Below, in pieces: positions 53,021 through 62,137 of a DNA stretch of 64,000 bases. Origin of the DNA: Sphingobacterium kitahiroshimense. GTDB taxonomy: Bacteria > Bacteroidota > Bacteroidia > Sphingobacteriales > Sphingobacteriaceae. The DNA lies in assembly GCF_025961315.1 (NCBI RefSeq), contig NZ_JAOQNK010000001.1:930001-994000 (forward strand). Reading direction: 5' to 3'. The notes under the pieces are model-generated. The model saw only the letters and a list, made by a program, of their open reading frames with translations, did no database searches and had not been told where the DNA came from. A program made the translations under genes and the position numbers. Position 1 is the stretch's first letter. Each line of letters starts with the position of its first letter.

Positions 53021-53170
53021 CTTAAGAATTTTCCTTCTTACATTTTCTCTGCTATGTCAAGGATCTGCTCGATCACAATTGTGGCAGACTCTTCCTTAAA
53101 TTCACTCATAAACGCCTATAGTTCGTTTACTTTTGTCGGAACAAAATGCTGTATAACATCATCCACACTA
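53021..53170 (-). pseudogene. Broken copy of the 73-residue gene at 61483-61704
   Basis: The minus strand reads SVDDVIQHFVPTKVNEL, stop, AFMSEFKEESATIVIEQILDI, stop, EGKFLRVF. The intact relative has Trp at the first stop. The 5' third is missing; the copy begins at the edge of the hairpin at 53173-53204. Confidence 0.8.
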
Positions 53171-53172
53171 TT

Positions 53173-53204
53173 AAAAAAGTCATTCTAAAAAGAATGACTT
53201 TTTT
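53173..53204 (-). terminator. Hairpin terminator
   Basis: 14-bp perfect stem (AAAAAAGTCATTCT and its complement), 4-nt loop. About 110 bp past the stop of the oxidoreductase at 53314. Confidence 0.7.
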
Positions 53205-53313
53205 AATAGATTTATTTTTAATAGATTTATTAAACTTTAGCAAAATATGATGCTAAAATAGCTTGAAAGGCCTCCTGCTGAAATATGATAAATTTACGTA
53301 TTTAACTACTATT

Positions 53314-54255
53314 TTAAAACGATACGGCTAATTTTCCCGTGGTATGTCCCTTCTCTATTTCTATATGGGCATTAGGGATTTCCTCGAATGGAAATATTTT
53401 ACTGATATGAGGTTTTAAAAGATCGTTATCTAACAAATCAGCAACATATTGCATATCAACACCATTGGGTAATACCATATTATAAAATATATTGATCCCT
53501 TTAAGTTGAAATTCTTCAGATAATGCTTCCGTTACATTCGTCCACAGACTAATCAAAGTTCCGCCTGGCCTTATAATATTTAAGCTTCGAAGTAGATGCT
53601 GATCATCTCGAACTCCATCAATAACAATGTCTATGTCATGGATAATTTCTTCAAATTTCTCCTTTTTATAATCAATAAATTCATCAGCTCCAAGTTGAAG
53701 CAAAAGATCTTTTTTAGATGCTGATGCTAAGGCAATCACATATGCTCCTGCTTGTTTTGCAAATTGGACAGCAAAATGTCCTACTCCACCGCCTGCCGCG
53801 GTAACTAATACCCGATCGCCCGGTTTAATCCCTACTTTATTTAAAGGCTGTAAAGCTGTTAATGCTGCTAATGTTGATACTGCCGCTGTTTCGTGACTTA
53901 TTTTCTTTGGTTTTAGTGCAAGATGTTCAACGGAGGCGGCTACAAATTCGGCGTATGTCCGGCCAATATAGGGATGGTTTAAGAGACCAAAAACCTCATC
54001 GCCTACTTTGAAATTTTGAACTGATGACCCAATATCTACAATTTCACCAGAGATATCCCATCCTAAAACCAAAGGATTATCATTTCCAAATACCCAACTT
54101 ACATTATTGTTACTTCTAACAATGGTATCTGCAGGATTTATACTGATGGCCTTGGTCTTAATCAACACTTCATCATGCTTTAAAGACGGCACGGGAATAT
54201 CGGCAAGAGAGAAATTCTCAATTCCTCCCTGTGCACTCAATATCATGGCTTTCAT
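53314..54255 (-). CDS. NADP-dependent quinone oxidoreductase-like (MDR family)
   Basis: 313 residues. Medium-chain dehydrogenase/reductase without zinc ligands: GroES-like start (VPSLKHDEVLIKTKAISINPAD), cofactor site VTAAGGGVGHFAVQFAKQAGA, and VIDGVRDDQHLLRSL. It matches quinone reductase/zeta-crystallin-type enzymes. It lies 9 bp downstream of the SDR gene and probably forms a unit with it and the alcohol dehydrogenase upstream. Likely reduces quinones or enones. Confidence 0.87.
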   Translation of the reverse strand: MKAMILSAQGGIENFSLADIPVPSLKHDEVLIKTKAISINPADTIVRSNNNVSWVFGNDNPLVLGWDISGEIVDIGSSVQNFKVGDEVFGLLNHPYIGRTYAEFVAASVEHLALKPKKISHETAAVSTLAALTALQPLNKVGIKPGDRVLVTAAGGGVGHFAVQFAKQAGAYVIALASASKKDLLLQLGADEFIDYKKEKFEEIIHDIDIVIDGVRDDQHLLRSLNIIRPGGTLISLWTNVTEALSEEFQLKGINIFYNMVLPNGVDMQYVADLLDNDLLKPHISKIFPFEEIPNAHIEIEKGHTTGKLAVSF

Positions 54256-54264
54256 GTGTAATAT

Positions 54265-55011
54265 TTAAGCTGTAATTCCTCCATCCACAACAAAGCTCGA
54301 TCCTGTAATATAACCAGCTTCTGGACCTGCAAGAAAATTGACCATTGAAGCAATTTCCTCTGGCTTGCCAAGTCTTTTAAGTGGAATGGCATTAATATAT
54401 GCTTCACGGATTGCGGGATCAGCAGGCATCATATCGGTATCGATCGCACCTGGTTCAATTGTATTAACTGTTATATTACGAGGGGCAAAGTCCCATGCTA
54501 AACCTCTACCAAGGCCACCTATTGCCGCTTTGGTAGCCACATAGTCGGCCATATTAGGTCCTCCTATTCGACGGGCACCGACCGAACCAATATTGATAAT
54601 CCTACCACCATCTGGCATATACTGTTGAACTTTGCGAATTCCTTCAATAACGGAACGAATATTAGTATCAAGTTGACGATTATATGCTAACTCCCTGTCT
54701 ATCGCTGTTTCAATACTACCAGCTACAACTGTTGCTGCATTATTGACCATTATATCTATTTTTTGATATTTTTCAGCGGCTTGTTCAATTGCAAATGAAA
54801 CAGCTCCTTGTTTTGCTCCATCTGCCTGTATTGCTATTGCACTCCCTCCTGCACGCTCAATCCCAGCAACAATGTCTTCTGCTATCGCTTGTGAGTTAAC
54901 ATATGTAAATACGACTGAGGCTCCCTCAGCGGCTAAACGTTGTACTATTGCTTGCCCCATGCCACGTGTTCCACCTGTAACAAAGGCAACTTTTCCTTTT
55001 AAACTTAACAT
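54265..55011 (-). CDS. SDR family oxidoreductase (3-oxoacyl-reductase-like)
   Basis: 248 residues. TGGTRGMGQAIVQRL and YVATKAAIGGLGRGLAWD (YxxxK), with NNAATVVAG. It resembles FabG-like SDRs. Substrate unknown, but the operon with a quinone reductase and a zinc-type alcohol dehydrogenase suggests carbonyl or aldehyde detoxification. The gap to the alcohol dehydrogenase gene is about 90 bp, so co-transcription is likely. Confidence 0.88.
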   Translation of the reverse strand: MLSLKGKVAFVTGGTRGMGQAIVQRLAAEGASVVFTYVNSQAIAEDIVAGIERAGGSAIAIQADGAKQGAVSFAIEQAAEKYQKIDIMVNNAATVVAGSIETAIDRELAYNRQLDTNIRSVIEGIRKVQQYMPDGGRIINIGSVGARRIGGPNMADYVATKAAIGGLGRGLAWDFAPRNITVNTIEPGAIDTDMMPADPAIREAYINAIPLKRLGKPEEIASMVNFLAGPEAGYITGSSFVVDGGITA

Positions 55012-55101
55012 CTTTTTTTTAATTAAATTTTATATAATAATCTCTCCTATCAGTTTTAATCATAAAAGGATAGCATAGAGATTTTGTTCTTATAACTATG
55101 A

Positions 55102-56163
55102 TTATTGAATTTCAATAACCACTTTACCAAAGGCTCCTCTTTTTAAGTGATCGAATGCTTTTGGACTATCTTCAAATCTGTATATGGCATCGATAACCGG
55201 TCTAATTTCATGAAGATCAATATAGGAACACATTGCTTCTAAGCTTTTCCTGGAACCGACTCCTATACCTAATAATGATGATCGTTTGGATAGTACTTTA
55301 AAGATTGGCAAAGTCGCATCCGCAGCCTCTAATACGCCCACAATTGCAATTCGACCTTCTTGTGCTACTGCATCTAATGATTTTTGAAGATTTTCGCTAC
55401 CGGCCATTTCAATGATAAGATCGGCACCACGTCCTGAAGTCAACTGTGATACATTATGTTGCCAGTCTTCATTATTAAACCGATTTATTCCAGCGGAAAT
55501 ACCTAAACTTTTTGCCCGGTTTATCTTGTCGTCACTGGAGCTTGTTAAAAGAATATTGGCACCAATACTAAAGGCAAATTGTGCTGCAAAAAGCGAAACC
55601 CCACCTGTTCCTTGAACAACTAGTGTTTCATTTGACTTTAACTTTCCTTTTTCAAAAACCGCCATCCACGCAGTGAGTCCTGCACATGGTAAAGTTGCAG
55701 ACTCAACAGGAGATAAATTCTTGGGAGCAAGTGATAACCAGTCTTCAGGTAAACAAACGTACTCTGCAAGGACTCCTGGCCCCATCCCACCCAAGGAGGG
55801 CGCAATATCTGGTGATGGTGCAGGTCCCTCAATCCATCCGGCTATATTTGTAGAAATAACTTTATCATTAATTTTAAATCTGCTAACCCGGCTACCGATC
55901 TTGACAACGGCACCCGACATATCAGAAGCTGGCACGAATGGAAAGGCCAAAGGCATACCCATACCATTACTGGTAACCAAATGATCTCGATAATTTAAAG
56001 AGACCGCAGCTGTTTTGACCAATACTTCCTTAGGTCCGGGTGTTGGAACCGGAACTGTATTCAGCTTCAAATTATTTAATCCGAAATCACTTAGCTCCCA
56101 TTGTTTCATCAAATTTGGAATATTCATTTCTGTATTTTTTTTCAAAGTTATCTCGAATTTCAT
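55102..56163 (-). CDS. Zinc-dependent alcohol dehydrogenase family protein
   Basis: 353 residues, or 341 if the start at 56127 (MNIPNLMKQWELSDF) is used, which is the more usual N-terminus. GroES-like domain with VSLNYRDHLVTSNGMGMPLAFPFVPASDMSG, cofactor motif VVQGTGGVSLFAAQFAFSIGANI. The catalytic Zn cysteine typical of ADH is not evident, so it may be zinc-free like some NAD(P)H-dependent relatives. First gene of the 56.2-53.3 kb unit. Confidence 0.83.
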   Translation of the reverse strand: MKFEITLKKNTEMNIPNLMKQWELSDFGLNNLKLNTVPVPTPGPKEVLVKTAAVSLNYRDHLVTSNGMGMPLAFPFVPASDMSGAVVKIGSRVSRFKINDKVISTNIAGWIEGPAPSPDIAPSLGGMGPGVLAEYVCLPEDWLSLAPKNLSPVESATLPCAGLTAWMAVFEKGKLKSNETLVVQGTGGVSLFAAQFAFSIGANILLTSSSDDKINRAKSLGISAGINRFNNEDWQHNVSQLTSGRGADLIIEMAGSENLQKSLDAVAQEGRIAIVGVLEAADATLPIFKVLSKRSSLLGIGVGSRKSLEAMCSYIDLHEIRPVIDAIYRFEDSPKAFDHLKRGAFGKVVIEIQ

Positions 56164-56584
56164 CTGGTTTTCTTGATACTATCACTGATGATATTGGTAA
56201 GGTGACTTTTACAGAAGTACTAAATAATTCCTGATATAAGTTTAGAAGATTAAATGAAAGATTTTGAGGGAAAATTATAATGTTCCACAGTATGGATTTG
56301 GAGTGTTTTTTTTTTAAAATTCACAGGCAAGTGGTATTTGAATATCATTTTACACTGGAATTACAAATTATAAAAGTAAGCTTTGAAGGATGAAATAGTT
56401 CTCTAGATTTATGACATTTACAATGGTATGGAAGCAGCCTTAGTAGTTGCTGAATGAAAAAACATGCAGGAACTTGCATCTATAATAACCAAAATTTGAA
56501 GAATGCAGTATTAAAAAATGATTAATTACTACTTTTAAATTATTTACAGTTAACAAGAGTAATAGTAGTAGAAGTTAATTAAAT
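56164..56584. other. Intergenic region, nothing firmly recognised
   Basis: AT-rich; probably holds the alcohol dehydrogenase promoter. A weak resemblance to the 43-52 kb operator was rejected. Confidence 0.35.
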
Positions 56585-56926
56585 CTAACGTAGTGATTCA
56601 ATAATCATAGCGCGATGTTTTTTTCCCCATGCAATTAGATTCATGATAAGAGTACCATATTCTTTTGCATATTCTGTGAATTCATATTCAGCTACCCCGA
56701 TATCCGCATTCATGATACGTGAGATTAACTTATTATCTTCAAGCTCTTTAAGATTCCGGGCAAGCATTCTGGTCGTTAGATCTGGAATACTTCTTTGGAT
56801 ATCCATAAATCTTTTATTTCCATTACAAATGGAATAAATGATGGGAAGTTTCCATTTACCCCCTATAACGTATATCGTATCTTGCAAAGCATTTATATCC
56901 TGCTCTTCAATAACAATTTTTTTCAT
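56585..56926 (-). CDS. HxlR family transcriptional regulator
   Basis: 113 residues. Winged-helix core VIGGKWKLPIIYSICNGNKRFMDIQRSIPDLTTRMLARNLKELEDNKLISR. Unlike the regulator at 24721 it has no N-terminal CxxxC pair, only one Cys within the core (SICNG). A likely controller of the neighbouring dehydrogenase unit, on the same strand downstream, but no operator was recognised. Confidence 0.87.
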   Translation of the reverse strand: MKKIVIEEQDINALQDTIYVIGGKWKLPIIYSICNGNKRFMDIQRSIPDLTTRMLARNLKELEDNKLISRIMNADIGVAEYEFTEYAKEYGTLIMNLIAWGKKHRAMIIESLR

Positions 56927-57075
56927 CTTGATAATATTTGATTCTACTAATTTATAAAATAAATAGTCCTTTATCAGTACTGTCCTAAATAAATTTTAGT
57001 GCATAAAAAATCTAACATTAGCGTCAAATAATGCAGGTTTAGCTGTTTGAAAAAAAAGTAACCCTACCCTTTCGC

Positions 57076-57640
57076 TTAAAAAAGCACAAACTGTCCCTCT
57101 TTATTAGGAGGTCTTCCTGAAATGAACGGAGCATCGGCCCATTTCCATAGGTCTATTTTTACAAAAATATTTAATCGTATAAAGTTGACAAGATTCGATA
57201 GATTCCAATCGTATTTAACCTTCTTTTGAATATACTTGAAGAGCAATATTCCGATCAATGCTGTCCATATTTGTATATACACCGCATTTTGGGATGTGCC
57301 TACAAAACTGGTAACCTTTAGTTTCTGTTTTAAATGTTTGAAGAATGTTTCAATCTCCCACCGTTCCTTGTAAAGAGATGCTACTGTCTTGGGTTTCCAA
57401 CTAAAATTGTTTGTTAAGAACTCATAAACTACGTTTTTAGTGCTGTCCAAAACACGAACCTGACGTATCTTCTTTCCTTCCATACCATACCTTAGGTGAT
57501 CCAAAAAGCTCGATGGTCTGATCTTCAATTATTCCACCTTTCATTAGAGCCTCACTCCTAATTGTTTTGATCACAGTGTACTTCATGTTGGATTTGCTTG
57601 TTGTAACAAAGAAACAGCCATTGCTTTCCAAAATGTTCAT
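57076..57640 (-). mobile_element. IS4-type transposase remnant (5' truncated, frameshifted)
   Basis: Two overlapping frames (57437-57640, then 57076-57528) together resemble an IS4-family transposase. The second holds YKERWEIETFFKHLK, the YREK signature with the catalytic Glu, in a normal C-terminal context (IWTALIGILLFKYIQKKV). The first has GCFFVTTSKSNMKYTVI. The N-terminal third with the first two Asp residues is missing and a frameshift lies near 57440-57530. Inactive; it marks the left border of the toxin-antitoxin island. Confidence 0.8.
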
Positions 57641-57854
57641 ACATTTAGTCCTAGATTATCCATATACTGAACCTTTAAAAAATTAATTATTTTCATTATA
57701 TTTAAGTTATTATTTAACCTAAATATTTTAAATTACCTATTTCCCATATTCAAGTAAATTTTAATGTGCAACAATATTTAATAATAATCTCAAAAATGAG
57801 CAGATTACAAATTTCGTTAACTTACTAATGTTTTGGATTTTACAAAATCTTATC

Positions 57855-57862
57855 TATATTTG
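57855..57862 (+). promoter_or_regulatory. -7 promoter element of the higBA unit
   Basis: TATATTTG at 43 bp before the toxin ATG at 57905. Confidence 0.5.
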
Positions 57863-57904
57863 TATAATATTATTACCTTTTTTAGGTAATGAAAAATTTT
57901 AATA

Positions 57905-58234
57905 ATGAGTATCACTTATTCTAATAAAATAAAAAAGAAGTTTTCATCAGCAGCTGAGATCAAGAAAGCATTTGGGGCAATGGCAAAAAAAGTGCAGGCA
58001 CGATTGGACGATATTGAAGCATCGCCCAATCTCAATGTACTGACACAGATTCCAGCAGCTAACTGCCATGCTCTTTCGGGAAATCGAGATGGTGAATGGG
58101 CTGTGAATATTTCACCTAATCATCGTATGATTTTTGAAATAGATAACGATCCTATGCCGCTCACGCTAACTGGTGAAATAGATAGAATAAAAGTGACAGA
58201 CATTCGAATTATTGATACAATAGATTATCATTAA
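57905..58234 (+). CDS. higB: HigB-type toxin (RelE superfamily)
   Basis: 109 residues. The family pattern is clear: KIKKKFSSAAEIKKAFGAMAKKVQARLDDIEASPNL, CHALSGNRDGEWAVNISPNHRMIFEI, and the typical IIDTIDYH end. HigB toxins are ribosome-dependent mRNA endonucleases. It lies 18 bp upstream of the HigA-ImmA gene; toxin first is the usual order of higBA. The promoter box is at 57855-57862. Probably autoregulated by the antitoxin. Confidence 0.85.
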   Translation: MSITYSNKIKKKFSSAAEIKKAFGAMAKKVQARLDDIEASPNLNVLTQIPAANCHALSGNRDGEWAVNISPNHRMIFEIDNDPMPLTLTGEIDRIKVTDIRIIDTIDYH

Positions 58235-58252
58235 TTCTAATAATATATAGAT

Positions 58253-59350
58253 ATGAACAAGAACTTAGAAATAGAGAAGGAATTATTATCAAAACCTGGT
58301 GATACAATTTTGGAAACATTAGAATTTCTAAAAATGACACAAGCTGAATTCGCAGAGCGGATTGGCAAGACACCCGGTAAGGTAAATGATATGATTTCGG
58401 GTAAAGCACCTATTACGGTCAATACAGCTCTTCAGCTTGAAAAAGTATTGGGAATAGATACGCAGTTCTGGTTAAATAGAGAGGCTAATTATCGAGAAAA
58501 GATAGCTCGTATTGAGCAAGAAGAGTTTTTAGAAGAATGCATCGACTGGCTGAAAGAACAACCCATCAAAGAATTGAATGCATACGGATATTTATCTTCA
58601 AACAAAATTGGGAATGAACTAGCGGAAGAATGCTTAAAATTTTATGGAGTAGCCTCTCCTACTCAATGGCAACATGTTTATGTGGATAACTATGTAAACA
58701 CCAATTTTAGAAAGAGTAATACGCTAACTGCAGCAGTGAGTAATATGGCTGCATGGTTAAGAATAGGAGAATTAAATTTACGAAAATTAGAAATTCCTGA
58801 GTACAATAAAGATGCGTTTAAAAAAATCCTCATTCAAATAAAACGTCTTGCAGAAAACCAACCCGAGGATTTCGCTGACCAGTTGGAATTAATGTGCAGA
58901 GAAGTTGGTGTGGCAGTAATCTACTCGAAAAGTCTTTCAAAAGCACCAATAAGCGGCGCTACGAGATGGGTATCGGGAACACCGCTAATACAAATCACAG
59001 ATCGTTACAAAACTAATGATCACTTTTGGTTTACATTTTACCACGAAGCCGGACATATTCTGCTACATGGTAAAAAAGATGTTTTCATAGAAGATTTTGG
59101 AGAGCTCGAAAACGATAAGGATAAAGAACAGGAAGCAAACGATTTTGCTAGGGACTGGCTTATTCCAGATTCTTTTCTAGAAGACATTGAGGGTTCGATA
59201 AGTGAAGGAATGATTAGAAAAGTGGCAAAAAAATATGCTATTCACCCTGGAATTGTATTGGGAAGACTTCAAAATTTAAATAAAGTTCCTTATCATTTTG
59301 GTACAAACTTGAAAGTGAGGATAAATTTGGATTATTTTATTAAACACTAA
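58253..59350 (+). CDS. higA: HigA antitoxin fused to ImmA/IrrE metallopeptidase domain
   Basis: 365 residues. Residues 20-75 hold a HigA-type HTH (MTQAEFAERIGKTPGKVNDMISGKAPITVNTALQL). Residues about 200-330 form an ImmA/IrrE domain with FYHEAGHILLHG (His 264, Glu 265, His 268). Antitoxins of this build bind HigB and repress the operon; the peptidase part may degrade a repressor after a signal. It lies 11 bp before the sce7725-like gene, so all three may be one transcript. Confidence 0.88.
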   Translation: MNKNLEIEKELLSKPGDTILETLEFLKMTQAEFAERIGKTPGKVNDMISGKAPITVNTALQLEKVLGIDTQFWLNREANYREKIARIEQEEFLEECIDWLKEQPIKELNAYGYLSSNKIGNELAEECLKFYGVASPTQWQHVYVDNYVNTNFRKSNTLTAAVSNMAAWLRIGELNLRKLEIPEYNKDAFKKILIQIKRLAENQPEDFADQLELMCREVGVAVIYSKSLSKAPISGATRWVSGTPLIQITDRYKTNDHFWFTFYHEAGHILLHGKKDVFIEDFGELENDKDKEQEANDFARDWLIPDSFLEDIEGSISEGMIRKVAKKYAIHPGIVLGRLQNLNKVPYHFGTNLKVRINLDYFIKH

Positions 59351-59361
59351 AATCAAATATC

Positions 59362-60459
59362 ATGAATAAACCTGTGTACACACCTGTAATAAGATATCGT
59401 CAGGAGGAGAAAAAAGTTTTAACTAGTTTCGACTTCGGGGACAAGATCTATCCATATATTGAGATCTTTAAAAAGCTAGAACGAGTACATACTTCGAAGA
59501 AAAAATCCGAACCGACTTTTCATGAAGTGCATCTTCCAATACTACGAGATATAAAAAGTAATAAAGTGTTTGTGGATCTTCCCGTACACCTAAAAACATC
59601 CACAAAAATGAAAAAAGAAGTTGTTGAGTTTTTAACACAGGTTATTGGTAATAGACTCGAAAGAACATCACATCTAATAGGTTTAAAGTCGCTAAATAAT
59701 AAAATTATCCCTATTATCAGTACCTATTCCCAAAGAACAGGAGAACCAAATTCGATCATAGCCCAGGAGAATGATTTAAGATCTGTGTTTAATAGTCTAG
59801 GCTTTAGAACTTCATCATCGACTTTTGACAATGACATGAAGCAGATAATAAAGGTCGCGAAAGCAGATGATTATCTGTTTGTTGATCTTGAGGAATACTG
59901 TCTTGCAAGTGGTGATGATAGATATGCAATTGATTTCATGTTAGATTTCGTTAAGTCATTCAAATCATGTCCTGTGATTATTTTAAACAGCCCTATTCAT
60001 CATACGACGACAAACTCAGGTTTGGAACATGGAATGCGAATCGAAAAAGCAGATAATTCTCTACAATATTCGTATAAATCTTATGGAGCAAAGGGTTTTG
60101 GGGATTATGCTGGTTTAAAAAAAGATGTACTAGAAGGTGGTGGTAGAATTAGTCCTGGATTTATATTCTATGATGCTGTTGAAAATTCATACTATGGGTA
60201 CAAAGGACTAAAAAGGAAACAGGGTGAACTTGAGGATTTTCTTGATATAATTATTCCTAAAGTTTTAAAATCAGATGCAGTAAACAGGATGTTAATATCT
60301 GCTGAACGGTATTTGGATAATGTCAACCCTGGCTGGAAATTAATAAATGAAATGTTGACAGGCATTGAGAATCCTAAAAGTCAATCAAAATTTAAACGTA
60401 TTTCTATGTTACATTATTTATACTGCATCAATAAAAAAATACAGGCTGCCATCATTTAA
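59362..60459 (+). CDS. sce7725-like 'beta protein' family protein
   Basis: 365 residues. Family pattern: YTPVIRYRQEEKKVLTSFDF near the start, IYPYIEIFKKLERV, then an acidic DDYLFVDLEEY and ILNSPIHHTTT segment in the middle. It matches the Pfam beta protein family, also named sce7725 in genome annotation. Function unknown. In other genomes such proteins pair with sce7726-like proteins, and here the sce7726-like gene is adjacent but convergent (1 bp apart). Cytosolic, no membrane segment. Confidence 0.75.
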   Translation: MNKPVYTPVIRYRQEEKKVLTSFDFGDKIYPYIEIFKKLERVHTSKKKSEPTFHEVHLPILRDIKSNKVFVDLPVHLKTSTKMKKEVVEFLTQVIGNRLERTSHLIGLKSLNNKIIPIISTYSQRTGEPNSIIAQENDLRSVFNSLGFRTSSSTFDNDMKQIIKVAKADDYLFVDLEEYCLASGDDRYAIDFMLDFVKSFKSCPVIILNSPIHHTTTNSGLEHGMRIEKADNSLQYSYKSYGAKGFGDYAGLKKDVLEGGGRISPGFIFYDAVENSYYGYKGLKRKQGELEDFLDIIIPKVLKSDAVNRMLISAERYLDNVNPGWKLINEMLTGIENPKSQSKFKRISMLHYLYCINKKIQAAII

Positions 60460-60460
60460 C

Positions 60461-61231
60461 TTAATTATAAATTAGTGCTGGTTCTACATTTGTCTTAAAG
60501 AAAAACTGTAAATCAATAGGAAGAATATTGGCTGAGTTTTCAACAATAAAATTCCAACGGCTTTTATATCGTTGCTTAAGTGCGTTTTTGAAAATTTTAT
60601 TGATTTCGATATTGCTAAGGTCATTCATAATATGACTGATATCTACATGACCGAAGTTTTTCAACAACTCCTTTTTAGTAAGTAAGTTTAACTGCTCAGA
60701 GGGATCAGTCTTTTTATTGAGAATAGGTTTTCGTAAAATTTCATATCCACTTTTATCAACAGTAATAATTCCAAAACTACGTGGTACGATTTCAAGACAT
60801 TTAGCCAAATGTCGCTCATGAATAACAATATTATTAAATTCAAATGCACTCACATAATCACTGGACTGTTTGGCCAACTTTGTTAAATTATCGAGACTGG
60901 ATTTAATTTCAAAGCTCGTCGTAGCATCATCCACAGTAAGGAAATCTACACGGCTATTCTTTACTTTAATTTCATAAGCCGCCACGACATCTCTATTCAC
61001 AAAAGCCTTGAATAATTTATATTTTAATATCGGTTCACCTTCATAACTATTTAACAATAGATTATTAATTTCTTTATGTAGGTCTAGTTTACAAAATTTA
61101 CTTATTTTTTTTTCCGAATAAACTAGGTTTAAAAGACTGCGCAACTTGGGAACATAATCTAAAGTATTGTAAGATTTTGCTATTTCTCTTACAATCTTGG
61201 AATCAATATTCAATTCGAAAACTTGGTTCAT
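60461..61231 (-). CDS. sce7726-like protein with PD-(D/E)XK-type core
   Basis: 256 residues. The region RVDFLTVDDATTSFEIKSSLDNLTKLAKQSSDYVSAF (about 94-130) has the Asp...ExK arrangement (Asp 96, Glu 108, Lys 110) of PD-(D/E)XK nucleases. The family often occurs beside sce7725-like proteins. Stop codons of the two convergent genes are 1 bp apart. A restriction or defence role is inferred; no nuclease activity is known for this family to my knowledge. Confidence 0.75.
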   Translation of the reverse strand: MNQVFELNIDSKIVREIAKSYNTLDYVPKLRSLLNLVYSEKKISKFCKLDLHKEINNLLLNSYEGEPILKYKLFKAFVNRDVVAAYEIKVKNSRVDFLTVDDATTSFEIKSSLDNLTKLAKQSSDYVSAFEFNNIVIHERHLAKCLEIVPRSFGIITVDKSGYEILRKPILNKKTDPSEQLNLLTKKELLKNFGHVDISHIMNDLSNIEINKIFKNALKQRYKSRWNFIVENSANILPIDLQFFFKTNVEPALIYN

Positions 61232-61482
61232 CTAAAAAATTAATAAAGAAATTAAAACGATAACAAATAAAAATACAGCATGTTTTATAGAAATAAAAAA
61301 ATCCTTAATTTCTTTAACGACTAATTTGAGCTGGAAGGCAAACATACGTAAAAACCCGGTAATTTAACATAACTTATAGAAATGATTGCTCTGCTTTTTA
61401 CAGCTGTAGGATGATTAAATATATAGTCTTGGTATATTTGCTTTAAATTCATCTGTATAATTTTTAAAAATTAATAGATCAA
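61232..61482. other. Intergenic region with a short NHPTAV frame
   Basis: A frame at about 61332-61452 (minus) starts MNLKQIYQDYIFNHPTAVKS, related to 52811-52984, and then loses similarity. It may be a remnant of the same gene. Confidence 0.4.
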
Positions 61483-61704
61483 TTAGAAAACCTTTAAGAA
61501 TTTTCCTTCTAACACTTCTTCGGGTACATCCAGGATCTGCTCAATCACTACTGTCGCAGACTCCTCCTTAAATTCACTCATAAACGCCCATAGGTCGTTT
61601 ACTTTTGTCGGGACAAAATGCTGTATAACATCACCCACACTATTGCCGGACTTTAGGATATTATATCCTTTCTGCTTTAAGTCCATCAAGATCTTGATTG
61701 TCAA
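61483..61704 (-). CDS. Small hypothetical protein (73 residues)
   Basis: 73 residues: ILMDLKQKGYNILKSGNSVG, DVIQHFVPTKVNDLWAFM, SEFKEESATVVIEQILDVPEEVL. Acidic helices, no recognised domain. A disrupted copy is at 53021-53170, so the gene was once duplicated together with the NHPTAV frame next to it. Function unknown. Confidence 0.5.
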   Translation of the reverse strand: MTIKILMDLKQKGYNILKSGNSVGDVIQHFVPTKVNDLWAFMSEFKEESATVVIEQILDVPEEVLEGKFLKVF

Positions 61705-62137
61705 TGGTACATTCTTCGCAATTAGTATTTATTATTATCTCCTTCTTCCAACAGAGTTGACATTTCGATCTTAAATCCGTTTACCGTAAAGTGAACTTAC
61801 AGAGCCCCCTCCTGCTTTAATTCAATATTGAACAGGATGAATACGAAAGAATCTCGATCAAACGGTTATCCTATAGTGCGCGCATCCATATTGTTAATAA
61901 AAAAGAATTAAAATCAAACCATTTCTAGCTAAGTTTTTCATTATTTGAATTGTCAAATTGATAGATGAGTTAAAATAAAAGGTGTTGAATAAACAGAACC
62001 TTAAAGTGTAATTAAAGCGCTCAAAAGTGTAATTTTTATTGATATGCCCATAGCTACATTTGTATCGGTGTAAAGATAGCTTAGCCGGCATAAGATATAG
62101 CACCTATAACAAATAATTTTAACATAATTTTTTTAAG
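61705..62137. other. Intergenic region with promoter of the DJ-1-like gene
   Basis: 433 bp. Holds the direct-repeat operator at 62003-62034 and TACATTTG at 62055-62062. The rest shows no gene. Confidence 0.45.
62003..62062 (+). promoter_or_regulatory. AraC-type operator and promoter of the DJ-1-like gene
   Basis: AAAGTGTAATT at 62003-62013 and again at 62024-62034 (21 bp apart), then 20 bp to TACATTTG at 62055-62062, about 76 bp before the ATG. Confidence 0.6.

Larger units (their letters stand above)
52735..53313. other. Region with a degenerate duplicate of the 61.4-61.7 kb segment
   Basis: Holds a 57-codon frame (52811-52984) and the disrupted copy at 53021-53170, both with relatives at 61.36-61.70 kb, plus the terminator at 53173-53204. 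Confidence 0.5.

Noticed and set aside
56305..56350. Possible further copy of the 43-52 kb operator (CAAGTGGTATTTG) before the alcohol dehydrogenase
   Set aside because: Only one half-site matches and no TAnnTTTG box lies at the 24-bp distance.
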